Origin: Bacteroidota bacterium
GTDB taxonomy: Bacteria; Bacteroidota; Bacteroidia; Chitinophagales; LD1
Assembly: GCA_016715625.1 (NCBI GenBank)
Contig: JADJZU010000020.1
Location: 15,759-79,758 of the forward strand
DNA length: 64,000 nucleotides
Direction: 5' to 3'
The stretch's first letter is position 1, and each line of letters begins with the position of its first letter. The position numbers were made by a program, and so were the translations under genes. The notes below the pieces were generated by a model that saw only the letters and a list, made by a program, of their open reading frames with translations, was not told where the DNA came from and searched no databases. Below are positions 10,674 through 20,200 of the stretch, in pieces.

Positions 10674-10746
10674 GGTTTGGTAGCTCAGTTGGTAGAGCAA
10701 AGGACTGAAAATCCTTGTGTCGGGGGTTCGATTCCCTCCCAAACCA
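10674..10746 (+). tRNA. tRNA-Phe (GAA)
   Basis: A complete 73-nt cloverleaf. Acceptor GGTTTGG (10674-10680) pairs with CCAAACC (10739-10745), discriminator A at 10746. The D-arm is GCTCAGTTGGTAGAGC. The anticodon stem AAGGA/TCCTT encloses loop CTGAAAA with anticodon GAA at 10707-10709. The T-arm contains GGTTCGATTCC. CCA is not encoded. A tyrosine integrase begins 143 bp downstream, so this gene is the probable left boundary of the island. Confidence 0.97.
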
Positions 10747-10780
10747 CTTAGTAAACTTTCAACTTTCTTCAAGTTTCTTC

Positions 10781-10814
10781 AAACCCGCTACCAGAGCGGG
10801 TTTGCTGTTTTATA
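10781..10814 (+). terminator. Terminator after tRNA-Phe
   Basis: A 9-bp perfect stem, AAACCCGCT (10781-10789) with AGCGGGTTT (10795-10803), has a 5-nt loop and a T-rich tail. It ends the tRNA-Phe transcript before the integrase gene. Confidence 0.75.
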
Positions 10815-10847
10815 TCCCTTCGGAAAGCTTCAGTTTTACACGGTAAA

Positions 10848-10888
10848 TGTTTCACAATTGTTTCACTGGCAGTTTTTAAATGTTTCAC
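10848..10888 (+). repeat. Three TGTTTCAC direct repeats before the integrase
   Basis: TGTTTCAC occurs at 10848-10855, 10859-10866 and 10881-10888, the last ending one base before the integrase start codon. Short repeats in this position could be integrase arm-type binding sites or an operator for the integrase gene. The binding role is inference only. Confidence 0.45.
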
Positions 10889-10889
10889 T

Positions 10890-12092
10890 ATGATAAACCA
10901 AGCATCCATCAAGTTTTTCCCTCGTAAAGACCAGCTATTAGACAATGGCGATATCTCCATTTATGTTCGGGTGATCCTGAACAGGGATAAGTTCGACTTT
11001 TCTACCAGGCAGTCTATTCACAAACTTTCCGACTGGGACGAAACAACCATGCGGGTGAAGAAAAAAACACCGGTCAATTCTGTCCTTAATGAGATTGAGC
11101 ATGATATTCATGAGGCGTATAACTTCCTTAAGTATCACAATAAGCCCTTAACAATTTCTGCGTTAAGAAAACAGTTGAAGGGCGACAAGACGGTAAAGTT
11201 GCGTCTGACAGATTTTGTAGATGAATATTTCGAATTACAAGTAAAAGACAATTCTGAATATGCAACCACCACAAAGCAAACCTACACATCAACGATCCAT
11301 CATCTCAAGAAGTTTCTTGAAGCTAATGGAGAGAAACGAATGCTGGTTGCGGAAGCAGATCCGGAGTTTGTTAAGGAGTTTGATAACTACCTTATTAATA
11401 GAAGCATTACAGAAAAAAAGGGCTTAAGAAAAAACTCAGCTAACAAATATCACACGAAGATGAAAACAATGTTTTACAAAGCAGTAGACCAAAATCTTCT
11501 TGAAAAAAATCCCTACAAGGATTTTAAGTTTAAATCTGAGCCGGGGCGATTAACTTATCTTACATCTGCCGAACTTAAGAAACTGGAAGAACACGATTTG
11601 TGTGACAATGAAAGTTTGGAAAGAGTAAGAGACATTTTTCTTTTTTCTGTGTATACAGGTTTACGTCATAGTGATGCTGTGAATCTGCGAAGTGACAACA
11701 TCGAATTGGAGGGGAAACGCAATTGGATAGTTTATACACAGCAGAAAACCGGAGAACACAATAAAATTCCAATGCTGAAGAAAGCTCTGGAACTGTATAA
11801 TAAGTATGAGGAGGAAAGAAAAATAACCGGCTATGTTTTGCCACGGTTATCTCAACAGAAATTAAATTTATACTTAAAAACGATTGCAAATCTGGTTGGA
11901 ATAAAAAAGCAATTGTCTCATCACGTTGCCCGACACACAGCCGCTACCACCATTTTTATGCAAAACGGTATATCTTTAGAATCAACCGGAAAAATGCTGG
12001 GACACCGCAGTATAAAGTCTACTCAGATCTATGCCAAGGTAACAAATATCATGTTGAAAGAGGCAGCACAAAAACTGGATCAATTGCTTTGA
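10890..12092 (+). CDS. Tyrosine recombinase (island integrase)
   Basis: 400 aa. The N-terminal half has the arm-binding and SAM-like core-binding domains common in Bacteroidota integrases (RLTDFVDEYFELQ...TYTSTIHHLKKFLEANG). The catalytic domain shows all expected residues: Arg in SVYTGLRHSDAV, Lys in TQQKTGEHNKIP, HxxR in HHVARHTAA, GHR in LGHRSIKSTQ and the nucleophile Tyr in TQIYAKV. It sits just downstream of tRNA-Phe and reads away from it, the standard layout of an integrative element. Its attachment core is not resolved: I found no second copy of the tRNA-Phe 3' end in the window. Confidence 0.93.
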   Translation: MINQASIKFFPRKDQLLDNGDISIYVRVILNRDKFDFSTRQSIHKLSDWDETTMRVKKKTPVNSVLNEIEHDIHEAYNFLKYHNKPLTISALRKQLKGDKTVKLRLTDFVDEYFELQVKDNSEYATTTKQTYTSTIHHLKKFLEANGEKRMLVAEADPEFVKEFDNYLINRSITEKKGLRKNSANKYHTKMKTMFYKAVDQNLLEKNPYKDFKFKSEPGRLTYLTSAELKKLEEHDLCDNESLERVRDIFLFSVYTGLRHSDAVNLRSDNIELEGKRNWIVYTQQKTGEHNKIPMLKKALELYNKYEEERKITGYVLPRLSQQKLNLYLKTIANLVGIKKQLSHHVARHTAATTIFMQNGISLESTGKMLGHRSIKSTQIYAKVTNIMLKEAAQKLDQLL

Positions 12093-12093
12093 T

Positions 12094-13227
12094 ATGGAAA
12101 AGAAGACTTTTTCAATAGGAGATTTAGTGAGTATTAAGGATGGTTCATCAAATGATGAGCCTATCTTCATATGGGAAATTGTAGAGCAAAAAGAAAAGAC
12201 AGAGTTCTTGATAAATTCTGAATCAGGAATGTCAAAAAACGAAATTGCTCGTAAATTCCCCAATCAAAAAGTTCTTCTACCAGATAGTACAAAGTTTAAG
12301 CTCATTAGCAGCGATAATCTGAATGCTAGTTATGGTCATTCTGCAGAAACCGGATATAGTTTGGTATCTCAAGCTATTGTTTTTGCCAAAGACAGTAGAA
12401 ATGTCGCACCAGAATTGTTTATTAATGCTGCTTGCGTAACAATGCATGTTGCTTACATAGTTAAGTTTCTGGATTCGAAGAATTGTAAATCTTCAGAGGA
12501 AAGAATTTATGGAGATGCTTATTCCTTAATTAGACAACCTTTCACCACCAAAGATGTAATAGAGGCACAAAGGCAGAACAACAAAAACCTGAATTACTTA
12601 CGTGCTTTATATTTAATCCCTAGGCGTTTTGTGCTTTTAAAGATAATTACTAAAGCTAGAGATCTTGTGCGAGAAAGTTTCCCTCCAGAGAATGATCTCT
12701 TTTCCAATTCACTTATCGAAAAGTTGTTGTTAGGACAGGTTCTCGGTTACTACAAGAGCAACCGTGATAAAATAAAAAGTATTACAGTTAATTACTCTCA
12801 AAAATTTCCTGGTGATTTTAAGACGGTTCAACACTTTACGTCTATGTTGAATAAGTTTGACGATGAGATGAATATGTATGAAAGTGTGAATAAAGAACAG
12901 AATAAGATTGAGTTACATGCTGCTTTGCACGGAATGAGGCTACCTGAACGGGATGAAGGGAAGGGTATAATAATGAAGCTACTTGAATTCGATTTGCCTT
13001 TTTGGCAACGATTAATTCTGATGGATATTGACAAAGATCTACCAGTAAGAAAACCCTATAAGGATAGCTTTTCGGAGTCTTACAATTATATGCTGCTACT
13101 TCCATTTTTTCAATGGCTTGCGCCTCATCTATTTCCCCAATACGAGGATAAGCATGTGAAAGCGGATACCTATAATAAGGTTGTCGTTGAGCGCATGAAA
13201 AATTTTGTGGAAGGAAAAATTTTTTAG
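12094..13227 (+). CDS. Uncharacterised island protein
   Basis: 377 aa, not recognised. It starts one base after the integrase stop, so the two are probably co-transcribed. The first 45 residues (FSIGDLVSIKDGSSNDEPIFIWEIVEQ) look like a small beta-barrel of the SH3/Tudor kind. A helical region follows (residues about 75-230) and then a W/F-rich C-terminal part with PFWQRLILMDIDKDLP. There is no signal peptide or membrane segment, so it is probably cytosolic. Base composition is AT-rich like the rest of the island's accessory genes. A regulator or defence role is possible from position alone. Confidence 0.7.
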   Translation: MEKKTFSIGDLVSIKDGSSNDEPIFIWEIVEQKEKTEFLINSESGMSKNEIARKFPNQKVLLPDSTKFKLISSDNLNASYGHSAETGYSLVSQAIVFAKDSRNVAPELFINAACVTMHVAYIVKFLDSKNCKSSEERIYGDAYSLIRQPFTTKDVIEAQRQNNKNLNYLRALYLIPRRFVLLKIITKARDLVRESFPPENDLFSNSLIEKLLLGQVLGYYKSNRDKIKSITVNYSQKFPGDFKTVQHFTSMLNKFDDEMNMYESVNKEQNKIELHAALHGMRLPERDEGKGIIMKLLEFDLPFWQRLILMDIDKDLPVRKPYKDSFSESYNYMLLLPFFQWLAPHLFPQYEDKHVKADTYNKVVVERMKNFVEGKIF

Positions 13228-13233
13228 CAAATA

Positions 13234-13279
13234 AAATCCGGAAGAATTTTCACACCCCTTCTTTTTTCCATCCGGATTT
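13234..13279 (+). promoter_or_regulatory. Inverted repeat between unknown gene and excisionase-like gene
   Basis: AAATCCGGA (13234-13242) pairs perfectly with TCCGGATTT (13271-13279) across a 28-nt spacer. It could be the terminator of the integrase unit or an operator for the excisionase-like gene 48 bp downstream. The long spacer makes a simple terminator less likely. Confidence 0.35.
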
Positions 13280-13327
13280 ACTGATCGAAAATTTAACACT
13301 GCTGAGAAGTAGTATTTTCTTCGCAGT

Positions 13328-13600
13328 ATGAATTTTGAAAAAATATTTGAAGAATTTGAAAGGCTTCATCGTAAGATAGATCGAGTTTGCGCAATGGTAC
13401 AGGGTATGCCAACTACTCATCACACCGACCTTGGTGAATGGCTGACGGAGGAGCAAGCCCGAGAACTGCTTCAGCGAGGGGCTACCTCTCTGTGGGACCT
13501 GCGCAAGAGCAAAAAAATAATCGCGAGCAAAATAGGAAACCGGAACTACTACAATCGACAATCTATCATCAACTACTTAGAAAAAAATAAAATCAAATAA
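13328..13600 (+). CDS. Excisionase-like helix-turn-helix protein
   Basis: 90 aa. The C-terminal half (residues about 35-90) is an HTH_17/MerR-like winged helix: LTEEQARELLQRGATSLWDLRKSKKIIASKIGNRNYYNRQSIINYLEK. This is typical of Bacteroidota island and phage excisionases that control excision and integrase expression. The N-terminal 30 residues form a short helix (FEEFERLHRKIDRV). It is followed with one base of spacing by a ribbon-helix-helix-like gene. Function as an excisionase is inference from family and from the nearby integrase. Confidence 0.75.
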   Translation: MNFEKIFEEFERLHRKIDRVCAMVQGMPTTHHTDLGEWLTEEQARELLQRGATSLWDLRKSKKIIASKIGNRNYYNRQSIINYLEKNKIK

Positions 13601-13601
13601 A

Positions 13602-13988
13602 ATGGAACCAACAGACAACAACCCGAAAACCATACTTAGTGTCCGTATTTGTGCAAGAGAAAAGCAAAAACTGGTAGAAGAGGCAGAAAAATTAGGAACA
13701 ACACTCTCTGAACATGCCGAGCGGATTCTGCTTAATGCTGACAACATAAGAGCAGATGATGATTTCGAGCGGCTGAGAAAAGAAAATGCCGCTCTGGTGC
13801 ATACGTTGCAGACAATTGAGTCACAACCTTCCATTCTAAATAATTTGGCATTGCTCAACTTATTCGAGCAGCTCAAGGGACGGAATGATGAAATAATTAC
13901 CCCGGATGGCCAAAAACTTCGTATTACCTACAACAGCCCAATAGATTTACTTACAGCGATGATTCATTCCTTTAAACTAAAACGATAG
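13602..13988 (+). CDS. Ribbon-helix-helix-like DNA-binding protein
   Basis: 128 aa. The N-terminus ILSVRICAREKQKLVEEAEKLGTTLSEHAERIL has the strand-helix-helix spacing of MobC/CopG-like proteins. A coiled coil follows (DDDFERLRKENAALVHTLQTIE). In mobile elements such proteins act in mobilisation or as repressors. The start ATG lies 1 bp after the excisionase-like gene. No relaxase is present in the window, so a regulatory role is as likely as mobilisation. Confidence 0.55.
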   Translation: MEPTDNNPKTILSVRICAREKQKLVEEAEKLGTTLSEHAERILLNADNIRADDDFERLRKENAALVHTLQTIESQPSILNNLALLNLFEQLKGRNDEIITPDGQKLRITYNSPIDLLTAMIHSFKLKR

Positions 13989-13991
13989 CCA

Positions 13992-14180
13992 ATGTTAATC
14001 GAACAAACACATTTCCCGTTGGAGAATAATAGTAATAGTAATCCTAGTCTGTTTACTATTGTTGTGATAGTCATGCTGCTCATAGGAGTAGGAGCGATTA
14101 TTTACGCATTGACCCAAGACGAACCGCTCACTACACCCTCATTACCCTCATTAAAACTCATACCAAATGAAAAACAGTGA
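13992..14180 (+). CDS. Small single-pass membrane protein
   Basis: 62 aa with one clear transmembrane helix (LFTIVVIVMLLIGVGAIIYAL) and a short polar tail. It starts 3 bp after the ribbon-helix-helix-like gene and overlaps the next small ORF by 14 bp, which supports an operon. Not recognised as a known family. Confidence 0.5.
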   Translation: MLIEQTHFPLENNSNSNPSLFTIVVIVMLLIGVGAIIYALTQDEPLTTPSLPSLKLIPNEKQ

Positions 14181-14301
14181 CCTTGTAGAAATTATTAAAA
14201 GCCCCGCTTTCACCATTTTGGTAGGAACGCTTTGTTTTGCATTCATTCTTAAGCAGGTTAAGCCTGTTATGAAGCAGCTTAGGACTGCGGAGAAACTTTG
14301 A
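14167..14301 (+). CDS. Very small single-pass membrane protein
   Basis: 44 aa, ATG at 14167, TGA at 14299-14301. One hydrophobic helix (FTILVGTLCFAFIL) is followed by a basic tail (KQVKPVMKQLRTAEKL). It overlaps the preceding 62-aa membrane protein by 14 bp in another frame, which suggests that the two are co-translated. Size and topology recall small toxins or holin-like proteins, but nothing shows such a function. Confidence 0.4.
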   Translation: MKNSDLVEIIKSPAFTILVGTLCFAFILKQVKPVMKQLRTAEKL

Positions 14302-14466
14302 TTTAAGCTTTATCTGAACCTGTGATAAGGGAGCAAGTTTTTTTTGTATCCCCCATTTTTAACTGCCGAAAACCAGGTAACTTTTATACGAATTGCTTGA
14401 TTATGGTGTCAGTTATGGTGATGTATAAAAATTATATTCGTTTCCATCATCAGTGACAGGAAACCC

Positions 14467-17252
14467 GTGCACTACACCCTGAACGAATCTCAAACGCGTT
14501 ATAACCTCATTGACCCCCTTATAGAAAAAGCGGGATGGAATTTGAACGACCGTACACAAGTGGGTTTTGAAATTCCCATTGATGGTTATGAAGTAGCTGC
14601 CGTAAACGGGATTACCGATTATGTATTGATGCGCGAAAACGGAGAAGTGCTGGCAGTGGTGGAAGCCAAGCGCACCAAGCGCGATGCCAAAGTAGCCAAA
14701 GAGCAGGTTTACAAATACATACTGGCCATTGAAAAGAAACAGAGTTTCCGCCCGTTTGCGTTTATGACCAACGGAGAGGAAATCTATTTCTGGGATACGC
14801 TGAATTATCCTGAACGATTAGTTGCCGGATTTTACACCCGCGAAGACTTAAACCGCTTGCTGTATTTGCAGCAAAATAAACTACCGCTCAGCTCGGTAAA
14901 AATTAAGGACAACATCACCAATCGCTCTTATCAGGCGGAAGCCATACGAAGGATTTGCGAAAACGTGGAGCAAACCAAAAAACGCAAATCCCTTTTAGTA
15001 ATGGCCACCGGAACGGGTAAAACCCGAACCACCATGTCGCTGATTGATGTGTTTATCCGCGCACGGCAGGCGCAGCGTGTTTTATTTTTAGCCGACCGCG
15101 ATAGTTTGGTAGACCAGGCTTTGAACGATGGCTTTAAAGAATTTTTACCGGACGAAGCCCGCGAACGCATACGCTCGATGACCCTCAGGAAAGCAACAAA
15201 ATTAAAGCCGCCCGTGTGTTGGTTTCTACTTTACAAACGTTAGAGCTTTGCTACGATAAATTTTCACCCGGATATTTTGACTTGGTTGTTTCCGATGAGT
15301 GCCACCGCAGCATTTACAACAAGTTCAGCGATGTGCTGGCTTACTTTGATGCGGTGCAGATTGGCTTGACTGCTACGCCCGCTAATTTTATTGACCGCGA
15401 CACTTTCCGGTTTTTCGATTGCACTAACAATGTCCCTACTTTTCTTTACACCTACGAGCAGGCGGTAAAAGACGGTTACTTAGCCGACTTCAATGTGTAT
15501 TCCGCACAAACAAAATTTCAGCGCAAAGGAATTAAAGGAATTGACCTGAGTGAAGAAGAACAAAACCAACTGCGCGAACGCGGCATTGACCCTGAGAATA
15601 TCAACTTTGAAGGAACCGACTTAGAGCGCAAGGTAACCAACACCGATACGCTTTACCGACAGTGGGAAGAATTTATGGACATGTGCTATAAAGATGCGAG
15701 CGGACAATTGCCGGCAAAAACAATTGTGTTTGCCGTTACGCACGACCACGCCATGCGGTTAGAAAAAGCCTTCAGCGATATGTATCCCGAACATCGCGGA
15801 TTGCTGGCGCGGGTAATTGATTCTAAAACCGAGCGCGCTAAAGATTTACTGCGCCAGTTTAAAAAAGAAAACTTTCCGCGCATTGCTATTTCGGTAGATA
15901 TGCTCGATACCGGTGTGGATGTGCCCGAGGTAATGAACCTCGCGTTTATGAAACCCGTTGGCTCGCAAATAAAATTCTGGCAAATGATTGGGCGCGGCAC
16001 ACGCAGTTTCGAAGCCTGCAAAAACCTGCAATGGCTGCCGAACCAAACCAAGGACAACTTCCTGATTATTGACTATTGGGAAAACTTTGAGCACTACAAC
16101 ATGATGAAGAAGGAAGAACAGCAAAGCGGACAAGTGCCCGTGCTGGTGACCATCTTCAATACAAGGTTGAGTAAACTCGAATTGCTGCTGAATGCCAAAG
16201 GCGAAGACTATACGCAGGTGGTGGCCGACCTGCGGGCAGATGTTGCTCGCATACCGCTGGAATCGTTTACAGTAAAAAAGGAACTCAAAAACATACGCGA
16301 TGTGTTTGAGGATGAGTTCTGGAGTTTTATTACTCCGCAAAAAACTGAATTGCTCCGCTTAAAAGTAGCTCCGTTGCTGCGCTTTGTAGCGGGCGTAAAC
16401 CTGGCTGAAGCATTTTTTACCAGCAAAATGGAGCGCTTTAGTTTACAGTTGTTGCAGGCAAAAGCCAACAACACCACGCCCGATGTAACCGCTCTGCTAC
16501 AATCTATTACCGAAGATGTGGCACTGCTGCCCACCAATCTGCCGCAGGTGGCTCCGCACAAAGCATTGATTGAAAAAATAACCAGTGGAGAGTTTTGGCA
16601 GAAAGCCACGCACAGCCAACTTACCACAGCAAGGCAGGCATTAGCCCCGCTGATGAAATACAAACGCGAGCGCAAAACCGAACCCTTTGAACTGGGGCTG
16701 GACGATGTGATAGAAGCGCGCAAGTGGGTAATTGTAAAAAAGGGCAGCTACAAACTGATGGTGGAGGAATACAAAAAGCGCGTGGAAGAAAAAGTAGAGC
16801 AACTGGCGCAGCAGCACCCCACTATTGTAAAACTGAAAGAAGGCAAACAGGTAAGCTGGGAAGAACTGGCGCACTTGGAAGAAACCCTCGAAACCGAACT
16901 GTGCAACGAAGAGTTGAACTTAGATGAAGACAACATGCTGAAAGCATTTGGTGTGCGCGTGGGCAGTTTGGTTGACTTTTTAAAACACCTGTTGCAGTTA
17001 GAGCACCTTCCTACTTATGAGGAAATTGTGCGCAGGGCTTTTGACGCTTTTATACTGGAGCATAACTACAATGCCGACCAAACCAAATTTTTGCGCACGG
17101 TGCAAAATGTGTTTTTAGAAAAACGCAAAATTGAACCGGCAGATTTATACGAAGCTCCCTTTAATAATTTTGGTTTGAATGCCGTGGAGCGTTTGTTTAG
17201 CGAAGAGGATATTAAGCAGTTGATGGATTTGACTAAAAAGTTAGTGGCGTAA
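14467..17252 (+). CDS. hsdR: Type I restriction enzyme R subunit (HsdR), split by one frameshift
   Basis: The first frame (14467-15243, GTG start) holds the PD-(D/E)xK nuclease part (ITDYVL...LAVVEAKR) and the Walker A motif MATGTGKTRT (residues about 179-188). The second frame (to 17252) holds the DEAD-like box VSDECHRS, the motif GLTATP, further helicase motifs and an EcoEI_R_C-type C-terminus (FDAFILEHNYNADQ...FNNFGLNAVERLF). Adding one C to the run at 15182-15184 joins them as RSMTPQESNKIKAARVLVSTLQT. The repaired protein is about 928 aa, normal for an EcoEI-like R subunit. It is the ATP-driven translocase and nuclease of the RM complex with HsdM and HsdS, which lie 5.7 kb downstream beyond three inserted genes. 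Confidence 0.9.
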
Positions 17253-17261
17253 TAAGTCTCT

Positions 17262-20200
17262 ATGAGCTTTGTTTTTTTAAAATATATAATCAGTCCAGTA
17301 ATAAGAGCCGTCCTGTCTCTTACTAATTGGGGCAAGAGTCAATTAGAAAAGGACTTTAAATTTTATGCTATTGCTAAAAAGATCGGCATTGCTAACCAAA
17401 GAGATGATTTCAATTATTGCTATTTAGAAACTCTTTATCGTTTGATTGAGCTTAGACGAAAGGATAAAGAAGTTATAAGATTATTCGCGATAAAGGAAAT
17501 AGAGGACAGTTTTAAGTTAGAAATTTACCAGAAGAATGCATTTGCATTTCAAATTTCCCTTGATGATAACCTACACACTAATCCACTTTTAAAAGGATTG
17601 AAGAACAAGTCAGTTGATCTTAACGCAGAGATTGTAGAATTTAAAAAAGAATTTGAAGAGGTTATTCAAGAAACCAGAAAGCCAAAAGAAATCGAGGTAG
17701 TTAGTAAATTGGATCAATTACTTGAATTACATCAGGCAGATTCCGCTAAGCTATTAAAGCCTTCATTTATTGAAGACCTCGAATTCCCCACTGGATTAAT
17801 GAATTCGAACAATCACCAACAAGCCCTCTTGTTTTTGGAAGCATTCAAGAAAAGTAAATGGGAAAAGGTTGACTCCGAATTAAAATACAAAGTTCTAGCC
17901 AATATTGGAATATGTAAATTGAATTTAAATAGAGAACAAGAAGCCGGAGAATACCTTACCAAAGCTGTTGAGTATAACCCAGACAATTCAAAAGCATTGG
18001 GATTTGCCGCCTTAGGCTTTTCACTCCTTAACGAGGATAACAAGGCAAGAGAATTCGCGGAAAAATCAATTAGTAAGGATCCAGGGAATACTAATGCATG
18101 GATTGCATTATTTGAATCAATTAAGAGTAAAGAAGAATTTGAAATAACTATCAAACGCATACCCAATATTATTGCAAAGAATTCTGCAATTAGTTATTCG
18201 CTTTTTAAGCAATATAAAAGTTATGGTGAGTTTGATAGTGCTGAACAAGTATTAAGAGATTCATTACAAGGCACCGATAGAGATCCACAAATCCTTGCCG
18301 CATTGGGAACGCTTTTACTTGAAGAAATTAAGGATCCCTTATTATTGAAGACCCAACAGTTGGGGGAGCAATTACAAAATAAGGTCAAAGAAGGAATTGC
18401 ATTTCTCACCGAAGCAATTGGAAAAATAAAAGGGAAAGATCTTGAAAAATACCGGTGGTGGTGGTTTGTAAATAGAGGGATAGCGAAAAAATTTATCAAC
18501 GATAATCAGGGAGCCCTTGAAGATATTAAACAGGCATATGAACTAAATCCGAACGAGTATTTTACAATCCGGCATTTAGCGATAAGTCTAACTGAGAACA
18601 ACAATCATTCTGAAGCTAAGAGCTACTTCGAAAAGTTAAAAGAACTTGACTCAAAGGATGAACTAATTGATGTAGCGATTTGTGAATGCTTAATTCAAAC
18701 TGGTAACAAAAATCAAGCGGAAGAAAAACTCACTTTACTTTCTGAAAATGCTAACGATAGTAGAATAAGACAAGAAGCGACTTCATTATTAATAAAGCTT
18801 AAAAGCAGAAACGATAAAATCGCAGAAGCAATTGAACTGGGTAATAAAGAAATAGCGAAGGATGACACTAACATTTTTGCTTACCTAGATTTGTTTTTTG
18901 TGTTGGTAGAGAATAAGGATATTGATGGAGCTCGGCAAAATCTTTATAAAGCGTATACGCTGGTTACTGAAGATACTGAAAACAGGATTGTATTTGAGTT
19001 GGCGGAAAGATTTTTTCAAATTAATGAATTTGAAAAAGCCGGAGAGCTTTATTCTAGAATAGCGGATGATTCATTATTTACTCCTCTTAACCAAAAACTT
19101 CTGCACTCTTATGTAAACTCTGGGGATCTGGGAAAGACTCTTGAACTTTCCAAAAAGATAATAGAGAAAAATGGATTACTACCAGAGGTCGTAGAAATTC
19201 AATCTTATGTTTATGAAAATTTGGGGGAATTAAATTCTGCGATTCGAATTTGTGAGGAATGCCTTACAACCAATCCAAATTCTTATCCAATAATCGCGCG
19301 GCTCTCGAACTTGTTTTTCAGAGTCGGGGATAAAACTAAACTCGGCAATACTCTTTCACTAATTGAGGATTACTCGAAGTTTCCAATTCATCTACAATTC
19401 AGATTGTCCTTTTTGAACGGATGGATTGGTAAAACTGAATTGGCTATGGAAATAGCATACAAAGCCAGGCGAGATGATTACTCAAATGGAGAAACGCACC
19501 TAAACTTTATACAACTAGGATTGCAGCTGAAGCCGGATTGGAGTAAGTTATTAAATTTTGAGACGGTAGTTCCAGATTCAACTGTCACTGTTATTGACGA
19601 AGCAGGTAACAGCATAGCGTTTACAATCCTTAAGTATAAGTCGATACATTCAGAACGTGGAGAAAGGAACATAGATGACAAACTCAGCCAAGCTATGCTT
19701 GGTAAAAAGGTGGGTGAAAGGTTTGATATTGAGCAGGATTTTGGGAAGCCAAGATCTTACACCATTACAAACATTCTTCACAAATTTTCTTATGCAAACC
19801 GTGAGAGTTATGAACTTCTGGGAACCAAATTTATTACCACAAAAGGGATAACTGTCTTTGACCTCAAGAAAGACACGAAAGATTCTTTGGAAAAGCTAAA
19901 GCCTATTACAGATATTTTAGACGAAGGATATAGTTTTGACGAACAATTATATGGCTTCTATAAATCCGGCTCATTACCTATAGGAAGTATTGCAAGTTTC
20001 AGGAAGCAAAATCCCATTGAGGTATGGGGCTGGCTTATGTCAAAGGAATTCGGGATTATATCAGCCGCTGCAATTAATAATGAATACTTATTGTCAACGA
20101 GTAAACTATATGCAAGCAAAAGGTTGTTGCTCGACATCACAAGCTTACTCACTTTATCAGAACTTAATTTGTTAGACGATATAGTGCCGTCAACTATACT

